The notes below the pieces were generated by a model. It saw only the letters and a program-made list of their open reading frames with translations. It was not told the origin of the DNA and searched no databases. The position numbers and the translations under genes are program-made. This document shows, in pieces, positions 14,398-23,380 of a DNA stretch of 64,000 bases; the first letter of the stretch is position 1; each line of letters opens with the position of its first letter. Source of the stretch: Zeus faber (taxonomy: Eukaryota > Chordata > Actinopteri > Zeiformes > Zeidae). Location of the stretch: the NCBI GenBank assembly GCA_960531495.1, contig OY482846.1, positions 36,122,565-36,186,564 of the forward strand, written 5' to 3'.

Positions 14398-15734
14398 TTC
14401 TTCCTGCAGTCGTGTTGCCCGGACAGGAGGATGAGCAGAGCTGTGGGAGTGAGTTGAAACAAGGAATACCCACTATCCATCTCACTCACTCACTCGCTCA
14501 TTTCAATCTCACTGTTTCCATCCTCTCCCCTGTCAGACAAGTGGAAATCCATGCCACTTTAATTTGGCACAGCCCCTGTCTCCTCCGCACCCCCTGTCTC
14601 GCCAGTTAGAGACCCACCTGCGGGACATGGAGGTTGTCTGATGTTTTTGGGGGAAAACAGAAAGCCGAAGTCGCAAAGCGTCCGTATGAAAAGCGGTCCA
14701 GAAGTGTCCGACTTACTCCACGTTGCAACTGGAAATGACACAAAACGGAAAGAAAGATTTTGGCCGTTGCTTCTCAGACTTTGTATAGCGGTGGACACCT
14801 TCTCAGGGACAATTTGACCCGTTTATTTAACTTCATTGAACAAATACATTGTTTTTCTGACATGGAGCCCATAGCAGGTGCTTAGGACCACTGGAGGTCC
14901 GCTGACGCTTGTTTGCTCTCGGATCCTTTTTCTACTTCGGTTTCCTTCCATTATTATCACTAATGTACTGCTATCTTACCACACTTATAGTTATATATAT
15001 ATTTTTTATGGCGAAACATTCCACCACACCAAAACATACCAGCATAACAAACTACGGGATATTTCAACATACAATCTGATACTGTGCTACTCCACCCTCT
15101 CCTGCCCCTCTCCCAGCCTTCACCCTCTTCCAGTTGGTGGCTGTAGGGGGCGTTAGCTTCTTCACGGCGGTGCTGCTGTCCACGCTGGCGTACGCCTACT
15201 GTCAGCGGGTGAGCGGGGCGACGGCGGAGTCGGCGGTGATCCACCCCAGCACGCCCAACCACTTGACGTACAGCAAGCAGGGCAATGCCGCGCCCAAGAA
15301 CGAGAAGTACACGCCCATGGAGTTCAAGGTGGGACGCTCTCCGACCCCCAACCCCCCCGGGCCGGGTATCAACCGAAACTGCGTCGATACAATCGAGTAT
15401 CAAAGTAGCCATTGGAGTCTAATATCATATTTAAGTATTTTAATAGTTTAGCTCAGTTTTAAATCCCTTTTCTCGCTTTTGCCTCAGACGTACCCGCTTT
15501 TCCAATGAAATGTTAAATAACATTTTAGAAAAATTGATCCAAATATATTTTTGCAGCATTATCACTTATTTGGAATGTATATTTTTTTAACTGTGAAAAC
15601 ATTTTTAATTCAGTTTCTAAAAAACATTTGCCTGAGAGCATGCTTATGGAACTGGCCAAGCTGGTGCGGTGTACCACCGTGTACCACTGCTGGTGCTGAT
15701 CTCCCTGTGTGTGTGCGTGTGCGTGTGCATGTGC

Positions 15735-15775
<41 letters not shown>

Positions 15776-17288
15776 CCCGTGCGTGCATTCGTGCGTGCGT
15801 GCACAGCGTGCATGCGTCATCCATTTAAAAAATGTTACCGTAACATCAAATCACACACCACCCGTCTCCGAAATAGTTTCTTTTCACAGGCAGTCAGGTT
15901 GCTGACACACCCATATGCACTCCACCATCGTATAGTATGTAATGTTGTCATGTACTGTATTTGTGTCCATAATGTATATGTATGAATGTGCTGTGTACAT
16001 AGTCTATGTAGGTAGTGTCTTTGTTGTTTTGGAGTGGTCAGTCCTTTGTGCTCAGCCCAGTGGCTAATACATCTCGTATCTGGCATGTCACGGCAACATG
16101 GTGGGGCGTACCATAACGGCGAACAGACAACGTTTGTTTTAACACGTATAATGTGGTTTTGAACTGCAGAGAACCGGGAAGGGAGTGGGAGCGGAGCCGG
16201 TCTGGAGTGTGCGCATGCAAGGTGCACGGGGGACCGTGCGCGACACTGGCTTCTCTCGCCTTCTTGCGTTAATGCACTTCACCAATTACCTGTCAGATCT
16301 GGGGCGGCCACAGGGGTGGCCAATAACATTTTAGTATTTTATTGTATTTAATCGACATGACAATAGAGTTGAACTTGAACTTAAGCGATGATCACAGCCA
16401 CATTATTAGACTCACTCTTACTGACTCAGCCTTTGGGAGGTTGGAAGGTGTATTTCCCTAAATACACAGGAGCTCGGTCAGTCCATTCCCTCTGCAGACT
16501 TGCATTCAGCCAACGCAGTTAGCATCCGCTCTATCGCTAATTCGGCCCTGGACACACAGGCGTGATGGGTATTTAATTGCGGTTGACCTTCTCGTCTGAA
16601 TCTCGGCAAGAGTGTCCCTATCGCCATTCAATTCGGCAGCTCGAACGATAAGCTACTCGAATAACCCGGATACTTGATGGACATGGACTAGATCGCAGTG
16701 AGGTGTGTCCAGGTCCGTGTCCATCCCGGAACACTGTCATTGAAATACCTGTCCTTCTCCCACCTGAGGACAAGGGGCACTAAGGGATACGAGTGAGTGA
16801 TCGAGGGTCTCCATGCAGACTAAAACAAATTCCCAAAATGTTTTACCGATTATTTATTATATTATAATCAAGCCGATAATAGCGGGAGCACCTCTTCTCC
16901 GAAACGTATTGATTTTTGATTGGCTGGTCAACCAGAAGGTTCTTTCCTGCTGCCAAGTGGACTGAGATAAACAGTCTCTTACCGTTCTGCCGGCGGCTTT
17001 TGCCGTCCAGATTCAGCCTGTCGAAAGAAACTGTGGACAATGTGACTCCCCTAATGTCTATCCCTCTGCCTTCTACCCTTTCCCTCCATCCCTCATTGTC
17101 CCGACCCCAACCCCTCTCGAACCCAGACGCTGAACAAGAACAACCTCCACGTGAACGACGAGACGTGCAACTACTTCACCACGGCGCTGCCCTCCACCAA
17201 CGTCTACACCACCACCTACTACCCGCCCAGCCTCAGCAAGTACGACTTCCACCCGGACTCCCCGTGCAGAAACTACATGCACAGCTGA
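2152..17288 (+). CDS. sema5b: Semaphorin-5B, C-terminal 591 residues (11 exons, 5' end outside the window)
   Basis: Transmembrane axon-guidance semaphorin. Class 5 semaphorins combine an N-terminal sema domain with seven TSRs and act through plexins and glycosaminoglycans. Coding exons: 2152-2269, 3877-4061, 6074-6217, 6672-6819, 8391-8616, 10284-10505, 11761-11931, 12759-12908, 14410-14448, 15117-15328 and 17127-17288. All have AG/GT boundaries and their phases join without a frameshift. In window numbering: PSI remainder 1-39, TSR1 from about 49, TSR2 101-, TSR3 149-, atypical TSR4 about 214-, TSR5 about 290-, TSR6 348-, TSR7 405-, transmembrane helix about 473-495, cytoplasmic tail 496-591. 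The tail motif EKYTPMEFK followed by TLNKNNL and [10 protein letters not shown] is that of SEMA5B; SEMA5A has a different terminus. The sema domain is not in the window. Several introns carry a microsatellite directly before the acceptor. Confidence 0.95.
2480..2570 (+). mobile_element. Retroposon 3' end leading into an ACTT array
   Basis: The sequence aaagcgctttgaaacag, followed by acttcataaataaag and then tandem ACTT, is the typical 3' terminus of fish LINE/SINE retroposons (growth from a short tandem tail). Upstream of this the element is not recognisable. It explains the origin of the long ACTT satellite that follows. Confidence 0.55.
2566..3490. repeat. ACTT-derived satellite with 71-bp higher-order repeat
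   Basis: About 920 bp of degenerate (CTTA)n sequence with variants GGACTTAC, ACATACCT and CTGTAC. Between about 2890 and 3110 a 71-bp unit is repeated nearly perfectly at least three times: the marker acacgc recurs at 2892, 2963 and 3034. It lies in the intron between the PSI exon and TSR1. The open frames across it are repeat artefacts. Confidence 0.9.
3524..3760 (+). repeat. Dispersed repeat, copy 1 (inverted partner at 57.3 kb)
   Basis: Shares blocks gtgacacgccc, cgacgtcgaacgtgacg, catttctcctggca and ggtgtcaattgcctattttt with the reverse complement of 57255-57446. No coding potential and no clear terminal repeats. It is probably a non-autonomous transposon fragment of unknown family. Confidence 0.65.
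3877..4061 (+). CDS. sema5b: sema5b exon: thrombospondin type 1 repeat 1
   Basis: Encodes 61 residues plus two bases of a split Arg codon. It starts with MRNLTQDG, where the Met is internal and not a start codon. It carries the tryptophan ladder [10 protein letters not shown] and the cysteine-rich CGGVACRGP, and ends ANCSR at the SEMA5 TSR1/TSR2 junction. The acceptor is cattctgtag and the donor is gtggga. WxxW motifs like this are known C-mannosylation sites in TSRs. Confidence 0.95.
4062..6073. other. sema5b intron, AT-rich, with a (CA)n microsatellite
   Basis: Non-coding. Contains a telomere-like GGGTTAGGG plus poly-C run near 4446-4472, a (CA)n tract at 4.91-4.98 kb, several poly-T and poly-A runs and a short (TA)n at 5.5 kb. 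No gene or recognisable element was identified. Confidence 0.6.
4915..4982. repeat. (CA)n microsatellite
   Basis: About 65 bp of uninterrupted CA dinucleotides, flanked by GCGCAC on the left and CGCTGATA on the right. Confidence 0.97.
6074..6217 (+). CDS. sema5b: sema5b exon: thrombospondin type 1 repeat 2
   Basis: Encodes a canonical [23 protein letters not shown], then [11 protein letters not shown] and HGGRICVG. The WTPWSSW, CSTSCG and RQRSC elements form the W-R-C layered TSR fold. Phase 2 at both ends joins TSR1 and TSR3 cleanly. The acceptor follows a C-rich pyrimidine tract and the donor is gtgagg. Confidence 0.96.
6672..6819 (+). CDS. sema5b: sema5b exon: thrombospondin type 1 repeat 3
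   Basis: Starts in LCNEKTPCP and continues with [33 protein letters not shown]. This short TSR with the CENG...CxGC ending is characteristic of the third class 5 semaphorin repeat. NWT is an N-glycosylation sequon next to the C-mannosylation tryptophan. A (CT)n tract precedes the acceptor by a few bases. Confidence 0.96.
7560..7662 (+). mobile_element. LINE-type 3' tail with (TCTGAT)n
   Basis: The sequence ttccccctgggattattaaag, followed by about five tctgat units, is the 3' end seen in fish non-LTR elements, which terminate in short tandem hexamers. Only the tail is recognisable. It lies in the intron between TSR3 and TSR4. Confidence 0.55.
8391..8616 (+). CDS. sema5b: sema5b exon: atypical thrombospondin type 1 repeat 4
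   Basis: Encodes 75 residues plus one base. It completes TSR3 ([12 protein letters not shown]), then gives [16 protein letters not shown] and [10 protein letters not shown]. The WTPW element is kept but the usual CSxxCG motif is absent. This is the known divergent fourth repeat of SEMA5 proteins and not damage, because [10 protein letters not shown]...PVNV matches the SEMA5B pattern specifically. The exon closes with CETD and the donor gtgagg. Confidence 0.95.
9026..9210. repeat. Dispersed repeat fragment ending in a palindrome and (TA)n
   Basis: The block containing cagccacaacattaaaacca and gggatatattaggcagcaag resembles a repeat I recall as common in fish genomes; I do not assign its class. 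It runs into a perfect palindrome around 9129-9155 (tcagttatata...tatataactga) and then about 45 bp of (TA)n. Confidence 0.5.
9828..10075 (+). repeat. Unclassified dispersed repeat, family A, copy 1
   Basis: Begins with caatgtatttgcattgtgca and tgctcctctatatg. Matching starts occur at 19477 and 28540 in the same orientation, and inverted copies form a degenerate tandem array at 29.46-30.12 kb. It shares cagcaccctgggttgaa with the array units. No open frame of interest. Confidence 0.65.
10284..10505 (+). CDS. sema5b: sema5b exon: linker and thrombospondin type 1 repeat 5
   Basis: Starts with SLVEDLVK (the class 5 inter-repeat linker), then [30 protein letters not shown] and [15 protein letters not shown] is the fifth-repeat signature shared with SEMA5A and SEMA5B. 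A short (GT)n run lies immediately before the ttccag acceptor. The donor gtaaaa is less ideal at +5, but the phase fits the next exon. Confidence 0.95.
11300..11580 (+). repeat. Dispersed repeat family B, copy 1, with (GT)n(GGGT)n tail
   Basis: The stretch tgtaaatatttccccctttc through cagtcagacac-like sequence to ccaggctgtgagtgtgtg recurs at 18850-19065 with about 90% visual identity. Both copies end in GT repeats. Here the tail is GT (11429-11496), then (GGGT)n (11497-11556), then GT again. It lies in the intron before TSR6. Confidence 0.8.
11686..11745. repeat. (GT)n microsatellite before the TSR6 exon
   Basis: About 60 bp of GT with a few GC and GCAC interruptions. It ends roughly 15-20 bases from the splice acceptor, so it occupies the position of the polypyrimidine tract and branch-point region. 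Confidence 0.93.
11761..11931 (+). CDS. sema5b: sema5b exon: thrombospondin type 1 repeat 6
   Basis: Encodes [33 protein letters not shown] and [15 protein letters not shown]. The phrase [10 protein letters not shown] and the ending [12 protein letters not shown] are diagnostic of class 5 semaphorins. The exon follows a (GT)n microsatellite that ends about 20 bases before the acceptor, and ends with a strong gtaagc donor. Confidence 0.96.
12690..12742. repeat. (CT)n microsatellite before the TSR7 exon
   Basis: About 48 bp of pure CT sequence that doubles as the polypyrimidine tract of the next acceptor (12757-12758). Confidence 0.95.
12759..12908 (+). CDS. sema5b: sema5b exon: thrombospondin type 1 repeat 7
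   Basis: Encodes [22 protein letters not shown] and NATQSRPC before a membrane-proximal stalk. It lacks the CSxxCG motif, as the seventh SEMA5 repeat normally does (compare the C-x-D-D-G form in mammals). One sequon (NAT) is present. A long (CT)n tract sits just upstream of the gtgctacag acceptor. Confidence 0.93.
12909..14409. other. sema5b intron with a local direct duplication
   Basis: Non-coding. A 32-bp segment starting acgttgtgttatcaaattat occurs at 13406 and again at 13461, a 55-bp offset. Nothing else is recognised. Confidence 0.6.
14352..14396. repeat. (CT)n microsatellite before the stalk microexon
   Basis: About 42 bp of CT repeats ending a few bases from the ttcctgcag acceptor. 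It probably serves as an extended polypyrimidine tract for the 39-bp exon, which may need strong splice signals. Confidence 0.95.
14410..14448 (+). CDS. sema5b: sema5b microexon: extracellular stalk
   Basis: A 39-base exon encoding [12 protein letters not shown], between the last TSR and the membrane segment. The acceptor is ttcctgcag after a (CT)n tract and the donor is gtgagt. Phase 1 at both ends fits the neighbouring exons exactly. The acidic stretch plus one Cys matches the short stalk of other SEMA5 proteins (ME/EE...CG). Confidence 0.88.
15117..15328 (+). CDS. sema5b: sema5b exon: transmembrane helix and juxtamembrane tail
   Basis: Begins [11 protein letters not shown] and runs through about 23 hydrophobic residues (window residues 473-495) to YCQR, which starts the cytoplasmic side. 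It then encodes [10 protein letters not shown] and ends in [10 protein letters not shown], a SEMA5B-specific cytoplasmic sequence. Phase 0 at the 3' end. Confidence 0.96.
15706..15805. repeat. (GT)n/(GC) microsatellite
   Basis: GT-rich array with GCGTGC variants in the intron after the transmembrane exon. It abuts the LINE fragment that follows. Confidence 0.93.
15845..16382 (+). mobile_element. Truncated non-LTR retrotransposon 3' end
   Basis: The frame at 15.86-15.93 kb reads [15 protein letters not shown], the conserved C-terminal signature of Jockey-superfamily (L2/CR1/Rex-type) reverse transcriptase proteins in fish (consensus SFFPQAVRLLN). The non-coding remainder ends in tgacaatagagttgaacttg, a typical LINE 3' terminus. 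Only the last few dozen codons and the 3' UTR remain, so it is a dead 5'-truncated copy. Confidence 0.7.
17127..17288 (+). CDS. sema5b: sema5b last coding exon: cytoplasmic C-terminus
   Basis: Encodes 53 residues starting [12 protein letters not shown], then [20 protein letters not shown], and ends NYMHS before TGA. The TLNKNNL and [10 protein letters not shown] segments are SEMA5B-like. The extreme end differs from the mammalian form, which is expected for a fish copy. The Tyr-rich tail may offer phosphorylation sites, but no known adaptor motif is evident. Confidence 0.96.
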   Translation, partial: TLNKNNLHVNDETCNYFTTALPSTNVYTTTYYPPSLSKYDFHPDSPCRNYMHS

Positions 17289-17724
17289 GGAGGTCGGCTC
17301 CGGACTCCCCCCTTGGGAAGTCTCTCCCAAAAAAGAAAGATAAAAAGCAAACAACCAGACCATTTTAGCTGGATAACCCACGACCTTGGACCAACCCTAA
17401 CTACCGCCCCCTCCACCCTTCAACCATTCCCCCACATTTTTGAGAGCGTTCTCGCTGCAGTGGGCAGTGGAAGTATTTTGGTTTGTGAGGCTCCAGACCA
17501 GCGGGATGCAGCCGCTGCTTCCTGTTGCCGAACTTCATAAAAAAAAAAAAAAAAAGGTGTTGACCAAAGGTGTCGACCCACCATCTACTCACCTCACCCG
17601 CCCAATTCGGAAGGTGTTGTGCATTTGACTCGGTGGGCCATGGAAGAGGGGCTTTTTTCCCAGCACTCCTGTCAGACTCTCGCCCAATGAAGAAGAAGGG
17701 GTTGTTTTGCAACATGACCTCTAC

Positions 17725-17880
17725 TAACAGTCCACGAACCGGACTATGAGTAGCCCCTGTCTATGAACTGGACCTTTGAGCATTCCATGAACTGGACTGA
17801 AAAGGTCTATGAACCAGGCATTTGAGGAGTCCGTGTCCAAGAACCGGACTGAAAAGGTCCATGAACTGGACTTTTCTCAA
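17725..17880. repeat. Degenerate minisatellite in the sema5b 3' UTR
   Basis: Imperfect tandem copies of a unit like catgaactggactgaaaagg (positions about 17.78, 17.84 and 17.86 kb, with weaker copies to the left). Roughly 35-45 bp apart with variable spacing. Confidence 0.6.
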
Positions 17881-18849
17881 TGAGAACCTCCTGTTCTGCA
17901 CAGTGTTCAGAGGACTGCGGAATACCTTGAACGGTACAATAGGCAGCTTGGACTCATTTCTGGTCCCGCATTCAGGAGCGTGCACCGAAGGACCCGTTTA
18001 AGGAGGGGGGTGATAAAAAATAGATGGTTTCCCGGGAAGAAAGAGAAAGCAAAGGAAAAAAAAAAATGCAGAGAAAGATTTGTCGTGAGAAACTTCATCC
18101 CTGAGTGAGAATGAGTGGTTCAAAGAAATCGTCAGGGACATTCAGACGTTTTTTTTTTTGTCGTTTTTTTTCTCGCCGGGCGTGTTTCAGCCCGTTGGCT
18201 TTAATTTTATTCATGCTCGGCAGAGTACACGGAGGAACGTCCACCACCGACTTTTAGGGAGGTTTGACGAAGAGTCCAGCGTTTTAGTCATCAAGCCAAG
18301 ATCCATCGGAATCCCTTTTGATACGCCGCAGGCGGACCGCAAAACTCCCTCGTTCTTTACCCTAAACCTAAAGTCATTTGATAATTGGGAGTCAACCTGA
18401 GTACAATACGTGGTACAATTGGAAGCTATTCCCTCAATACCGGATACATTTACAAGACTGTTATGATTGTGATCACTCAGGTTGGTTCCCAATGATGGAA
18501 AAAAATGAGGTTTAGTTTAAATAATACCGGAGTCAGCCTTCAAAACTGGCATTTTTAATCTGTTTTGAGCTCACCCGATTGTCAGATTTGTCCAAATTGT
18601 TTTTAGCCAAATGTACAATACACACTGAAAACACTGATGGGGAAATATATGCGTCATCACCTTATCGTGACGAGTCCCGACCCCCGAACTATCCCAAAAA
18701 CCCATAAGAACTTTATTTGGTGGGGAAGGGCCACGGGTCAAAGGGAACTTGTCTTTTTCTTCTTTTTCTTTGCCTCCTTCTCTTTTTTCGTCCACATTGT
18801 CTCATTTTGCTCCCGGTAATATTCCCGTTCCGTGTAAAAGAAGTGTGAA

Positions 18850-19065
18850 CCTACGTTTCTAATACTTTCATTGTAAATATTTCCCCCTTTCCCATTTGAA
18901 ACGTGATGTAGCATGACACCAGTCCAAGCAGTCAGACACTATGTGACGCACCTTCTGATCTGACCAGGCTGTGAGTGTGTGTGTGTGAGTGTGTGTGTGT
19001 ATGTGTGTGTGTGTGTGTGTGTGCGCGCGTGCGTCTGTGCGTGCGTGTGTGTGTGTGTGTGTGTT
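18850..19065 (+). repeat. Dispersed repeat family B, copy 2
   Basis: Near-identical to 11300-11440: tgtaaatatttccccctttc, the gtagcatgaca block, and tctgatctgaccaggctgtg before GT repeats. The two copies share orientation and are 7.5 kb apart, flanking the end of sema5b. Confidence 0.8.
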
Positions 19066-19476
19066 GGTAGAAATGGAAGTCCTTACACTTTTCAAGAGGT
19101 GGGGGAGTGTGACTGTTGTGGCAGTGCCTCCAGCCTTGTTGCATGTGAAGTTCTCATAACCCCATTCTATGCAATGGACCCCGGCCGCACCCTTACGTTT
19201 GAAGCTCCTTGTCGAGTCTACAGTGGATAAACATGTGCATTTGCTTACCCCCTGACAAATACACACTTCTGTTGAATTTTATTATGTACATTTTCTCACT
19301 GCCATTTTTGGACACTGTGAACTTTTGGTACTCTATATTTTTGTATATTGTACACTTATTGTCAAAAAAGGTGAATAAATCAGAACTTTTGGTGCCAAAT
19401 ATCGAGACAATATTCCAGCTGGGCTGAAAGCCCTAAAAAAAATGTTATATGTCATATGTTACACATTTATTTAGCT

Positions 19477-19690
19477 CAATGTATTTGCGTTATGCATGTG
19501 CTCCTCTATATGATGTTTATATTGTTGGTGGCGGGGTCCACTAAGTGCAAGAGGTGAAAGTCAGCCGAGGCAAATTTAATAAAGCAGCGTAGCTAGTTGT
19601 GGTCAGTAAACTCTTATGAATGTTTTATGAATGAACATTCACAAAGATAGAACATCACCCCGGGATGAAAAGGACCCCCCACCGCCTCAT
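19477..19690 (+). repeat. Dispersed repeat family A, copy 2
   Basis: Starts caatgtatttgcgttatgca and tgctcctctatatg, and continues with weaker similarity (gtgaaagtcagccgaggcaa; aataaagcagcgtagct) to copy 1 at 9828. Same orientation as copy 1. Confidence 0.65.
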
Positions 19691-19699
19691 GTGGCCGAC

Positions 19700-22450
19700 A
19701 AAAATAAATAAATCGATCAGAAGACGTGAAACTTTCAGGAAAAGAAAGTGACCGTCTTGGGTCCGACCCGGACGTCGGACAAAAAAACAAACAGACAAAA
19801 AGTTTCCGTTTCCAGAACATTTTCACGCTGTTCGCTGCCCCCATTGGAGGACACCATGAAGACAGCAGGGGGTCCCAGTGTTTCTTCAAATTCGAGTTCA
19901 CTGATAAAACAGAGAGAGAGTGGTGTGTGTGGTGTATAGACGAAGATCGGCCACGGCGGTGATCTTTGAAGGCTTGATCTTTACGTCTTATCTGAGAGAA
20001 ATTTCAAGGGCCCCGGCCATCCATAATGAATGTCCACTTCGCTCCTCAAGAAAGGCCTGGTGAATTTATGAGACCCTGCGGGGGATAACTTGAAACGCCG
20101 ACGAAAACGAGGGCGCCCTTGTTTGTGCACAAAGTTCAGCGCGCCTTGAAGCAGGACGCGGCGAAGCGTTGCGGGCTGTTCTCCATTTCCACAAGAGACC
20201 ATGTTTTGCTTTCGCAGCGCCGCCTCACATGACGGATGGCGGTCCCGCCAAGAGGTAGCGCGCGGTGAGTGATCGTGTTATTAGCGCGGCTGTGTAGGCG
20301 CCGCTCTTTCCACTGTAACCACCGGTGGTTGGGCGAGAACGGAGGACAGGACCGGTCGATGTGGAAGGATCCATGATCAGGATAATCGTATCGATCTTAA
20401 CGTACCTTCTTGTCTACGTCAAAGCTCACCTGTTTAAGAATGAATCGAATGTTGTTGTTCATTGCATTGAAGTGGATGGTAATATAAGCTATCGTCTGAG
20501 GTCGGATCAAATCTCTTGGAATAAAACTTTAACTTATAACCCACGCTGCATTCCGTTGACGTCGGAACGCGTGAGGTCCGACCGCCACCTTGGAAAAGTG
20601 AAAAAGAAGACCCGTTTAGGTCGCAATTACATATCAGAATTTCAGGCCAGAGCCCGAGGCGGTGCGACAAGATTGCCTTTGCGCACGTTTTTCGTTTGAC
20701 ATCTTCCATCTGAACTACTCTGGGGTTTTTGTGCCGGGGTGGCATACCTTTTTTGCCGTGGCTATTCCTATCCTTTTAGGACATGATTACTTCAATTGAC
20801 CTGGATGTCAGATGGGTGGGAAGCTGCCAGTGTGAAAACATACAATCCTGGACATCTCTCTGTCTATGTATGTATGTAACCAATGCACGATAGAAGATAC
20901 AGTAATATTCAATTATAGGTGCTTGTGACTTCCATGCAAACCCAGGGGCGGTGTTCACTCCTAGTGCTGCGCCCTACGCCGTTGCGAGCTTCATTTTACC
21001 CTGCAGCTGACCCGAATTGAAAGGCAAATCTTTTTTTTTTCCACCGCAAGCTTCATTTTATACGTCAAGGGATAAATTCATCCACGCTGCGTGTGTGAGC
21101 AGAACAGCAGGAGGAGCATTTAATGGGCCGGTCGCCCGCCTCTCGCAAAATAATGCACGGCAACAAAAAAAAAAAAGAAATGAACGACAGAGCTGTTCGG
21201 GGTGATATTGCGACGCTGTACGAGACACACTTATCTGGAAGGGACAGAAGCGGAATGTGTCACGGGTACAATCTTTCAATTAATCATTCACCTCGTCAGA
21301 CGCGACGCTGGCGGCTCCGGGGCTCGTCTTTTATGAGGGAAGACTCTAGTGGCCCTAATATCCTGTGTAATCAATACCGGCGACAACAGACCTTCGACCA
21401 GAGTGAACATCCAATATCGTAACTATTGGCCGAATTGATTATTGGCATAGTTAGGTGAGAATGCCCAGCTGCTCTGGAAAGATGCCGCTTATTATAAAGA
21501 TCATTTAGCGGTGTCCAAGGTCCTCGAGTCTCTGCATCTCCTTCTCTGCCAGGAAAGAGAATAAGGGCGGTGCGGGCGACCTCTCTCGCTTCCGCCGTGT
21601 CCGACAAGCGGCCCGCTCCAAGGTCGGCCGAGGATTCGCTTCGTCTCGCCGGCGTCCGGGAGAAACTGGCGGGGAACAGGAGGGACAGATGGACGGTGAT
21701 GAAGCGCGAAAGGTCATCTCATTTGCAATTCCGCTCATTTAAACAGCGGCGGTCACGGGGCCCCCGGTGCCTTAATTTGAGCGAGAGTCGCCGCCACCGT
21801 GGTGTAATGGGCGGCGACAGTCCCGCTCCCCCAGTTTAACGCCGCACACTCGCACATGCCGTACACGTGCGTGTCGTTACGTGTCACGCGCTACTGAAAT
21901 GAGAAGCTGGGCGAAGTTAACGGAGGAGTTGGACTGGAATTTTGGGTTTCAAAATGACACTTTGGAGGGTGTTTTCGGAGGTTACATTTGTCTTCGTCAC
22001 TTTCTTTAGCGGCGTTGCTATCGCGGCGGCTCGACAGGGGGTGGACTGAATGCGGCCTAAAAAGCCAACCGCTGAGTCATATTTTGGACGTGTTCTGGCG
22101 CTGACACCGTTTCCCAACCGTTCGAAAAAGTCATCGAGTGGCGGACAGACTGTCAGGGAGACGCGGGGATGCAGGAAGGGATGCAGGAAGGCGAATTCAT
22201 GGGAGTCTAGCGCTGCGTCCGGGATGGCGCGCCGTCGCAAAATATTCAGCGTGCCAAATTTGTGTTTGGTAAGTCCTGTACTTAGGATGACGTCAAATCC
22301 GGATGACCGACTCAAAATGCAGAATAGGAAAACACAGATCTACTTTCTGAACCCGGGAGTTCCACCTGCCAGCACATTCCGAATTCGATCTCAGGCCTAC
22401 TGGTGCGCATGAAAGTTGGTGTATACGTCTACTTCAACATTTAGCACCCC
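19700..22450. other. Non-coding DNA, GC- and CpG-rich, downstream of sema5b
   Basis: No exon chain or known protein domain is seen. The frames of 100-130 codons here (for example 20325-20699) show no recognisable motif. Base composition is notably richer in GC and CpG than the flanking AT-rich introns, and few simple repeats are present, so part of it could be constrained regulatory DNA. This is only an inference. Confidence 0.4.
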
Positions 22451-22677
22451 CAGCCCTCACTTCTTCAATAATTCACATCTCCTAAGAGAGCGCAGGTATG
22501 GAGGTAATGTTTGCTATTTTGGCCCCCGTGCCATCCATACAATATTTCGAAATCCATATTTTTAAAAGCGGCCATTTGTGTAGATGTTGACACTTAAATA
22601 ATAAAAGAGTTGAGGCACACTGGCACATGGCGGTGTAACCTGGGAAAAATGTGAACTAAAAGGCTATGTTCACTGCG

Positions 22678-22680
<3 letters not shown>

Positions 22681-22712
<32 letters not shown>
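22681..22712. repeat. (TA)n microsatellite
   Basis: About 30 bp of TA dinucleotides followed by a run of T. Confidence 0.95.
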
Positions 22713-22720
<8 letters not shown>

Positions 22721-23238
22721 TTTTTGTTTTTCAACAAAAACGCTGAAATGTCTTACTGATAGAATGTATGCAAACCCATTTCACGTCTCGTGCAAACGAA
22801 AGCAGAACTTTATGTCAGCAGGAGTTCACAGACGGCCGTGCCAAAAGTCTCACATGTCAACAAGCTTTCGTCCGTGAGCGTGGTTCCTGGGTCCCAGCTG
22901 GAGTGACCCCGGAGTGGTTCAAACAAAATCACAGAGCCTTGATCAAGTCCGTCGGCTTGTCTACTGTAAAATTTGGCTAAAGCCCCTCGCTGCCGGTGGG
23001 ATTAACGCTCCCGTGGGATGAAAAGAAAGTGGCTGGCCCAGTTCTCGGAAATCCCGCTTTCCTCGTTCGAGGCTGTAATCCCTGTGTTTGTGTTTCCCCC
23101 ATTGAGGCTGGCACAGGTGGCTTAGCGCTGCCCGGTCCAGACACAGGCATTCGCTGGCAGACTGGCTCTCATGCACTATGTTCACTACACTTTGTCACAT
23201 AAGTTTGAATAAGTTTCAATTTTTTTTTTTTATTTTAG

Positions 23239-23380
23239 GTGGGGGGGGGTCCTGTCATGTGGTCCACCCGTGTACTATGGCCACAGAGAGCACAGAGTAT
23301 AAGAAGTGCTCGGCTGTGGGCCAGCCCCAGGCTGTGAGGACCAGTGCAAGGCTGTCTATAAAGCCAATTATTCCCAAAAA
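23239..23380 (+). other. Possible orphan exon in the gene-poor interval
   Basis: A 142-bp segment lies between a long pyrimidine tract ending ttttag and an optimal donor (gtaagt). One frame is open throughout and reads CHVVHPCTMATESTEYKKC and later SIKPIIPK before a stop just past the donor. I do not recognise the peptide. No partner exons were found, so it may be a non-coding RNA exon, a pseudo-exon or part of an unknown repeat. Confidence 0.25.

Larger units (their letters stand above)
17289..19400 (+). other. sema5b: Probable sema5b 3' UTR and downstream DNA
   Basis: No further coding exon is seen. The stretch includes a degenerate minisatellite (17.72-17.88 kb), a dispersed repeat with its own (GT)n tract (18.85-19.07 kb), and an AATAAA at 19374-19379 that could serve as a polyadenylation signal, though it lies in repeat-like sequence. 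The real 3' end cannot be fixed without transcript data. Confidence 0.45.

Noticed and set aside
20325..20699. A 124-codon frame with a hydrophobic segment
   Set aside because: No recognisable motif, no splice-compatible partner exon and no clear 5' context; expected by chance in GC-rich DNA.
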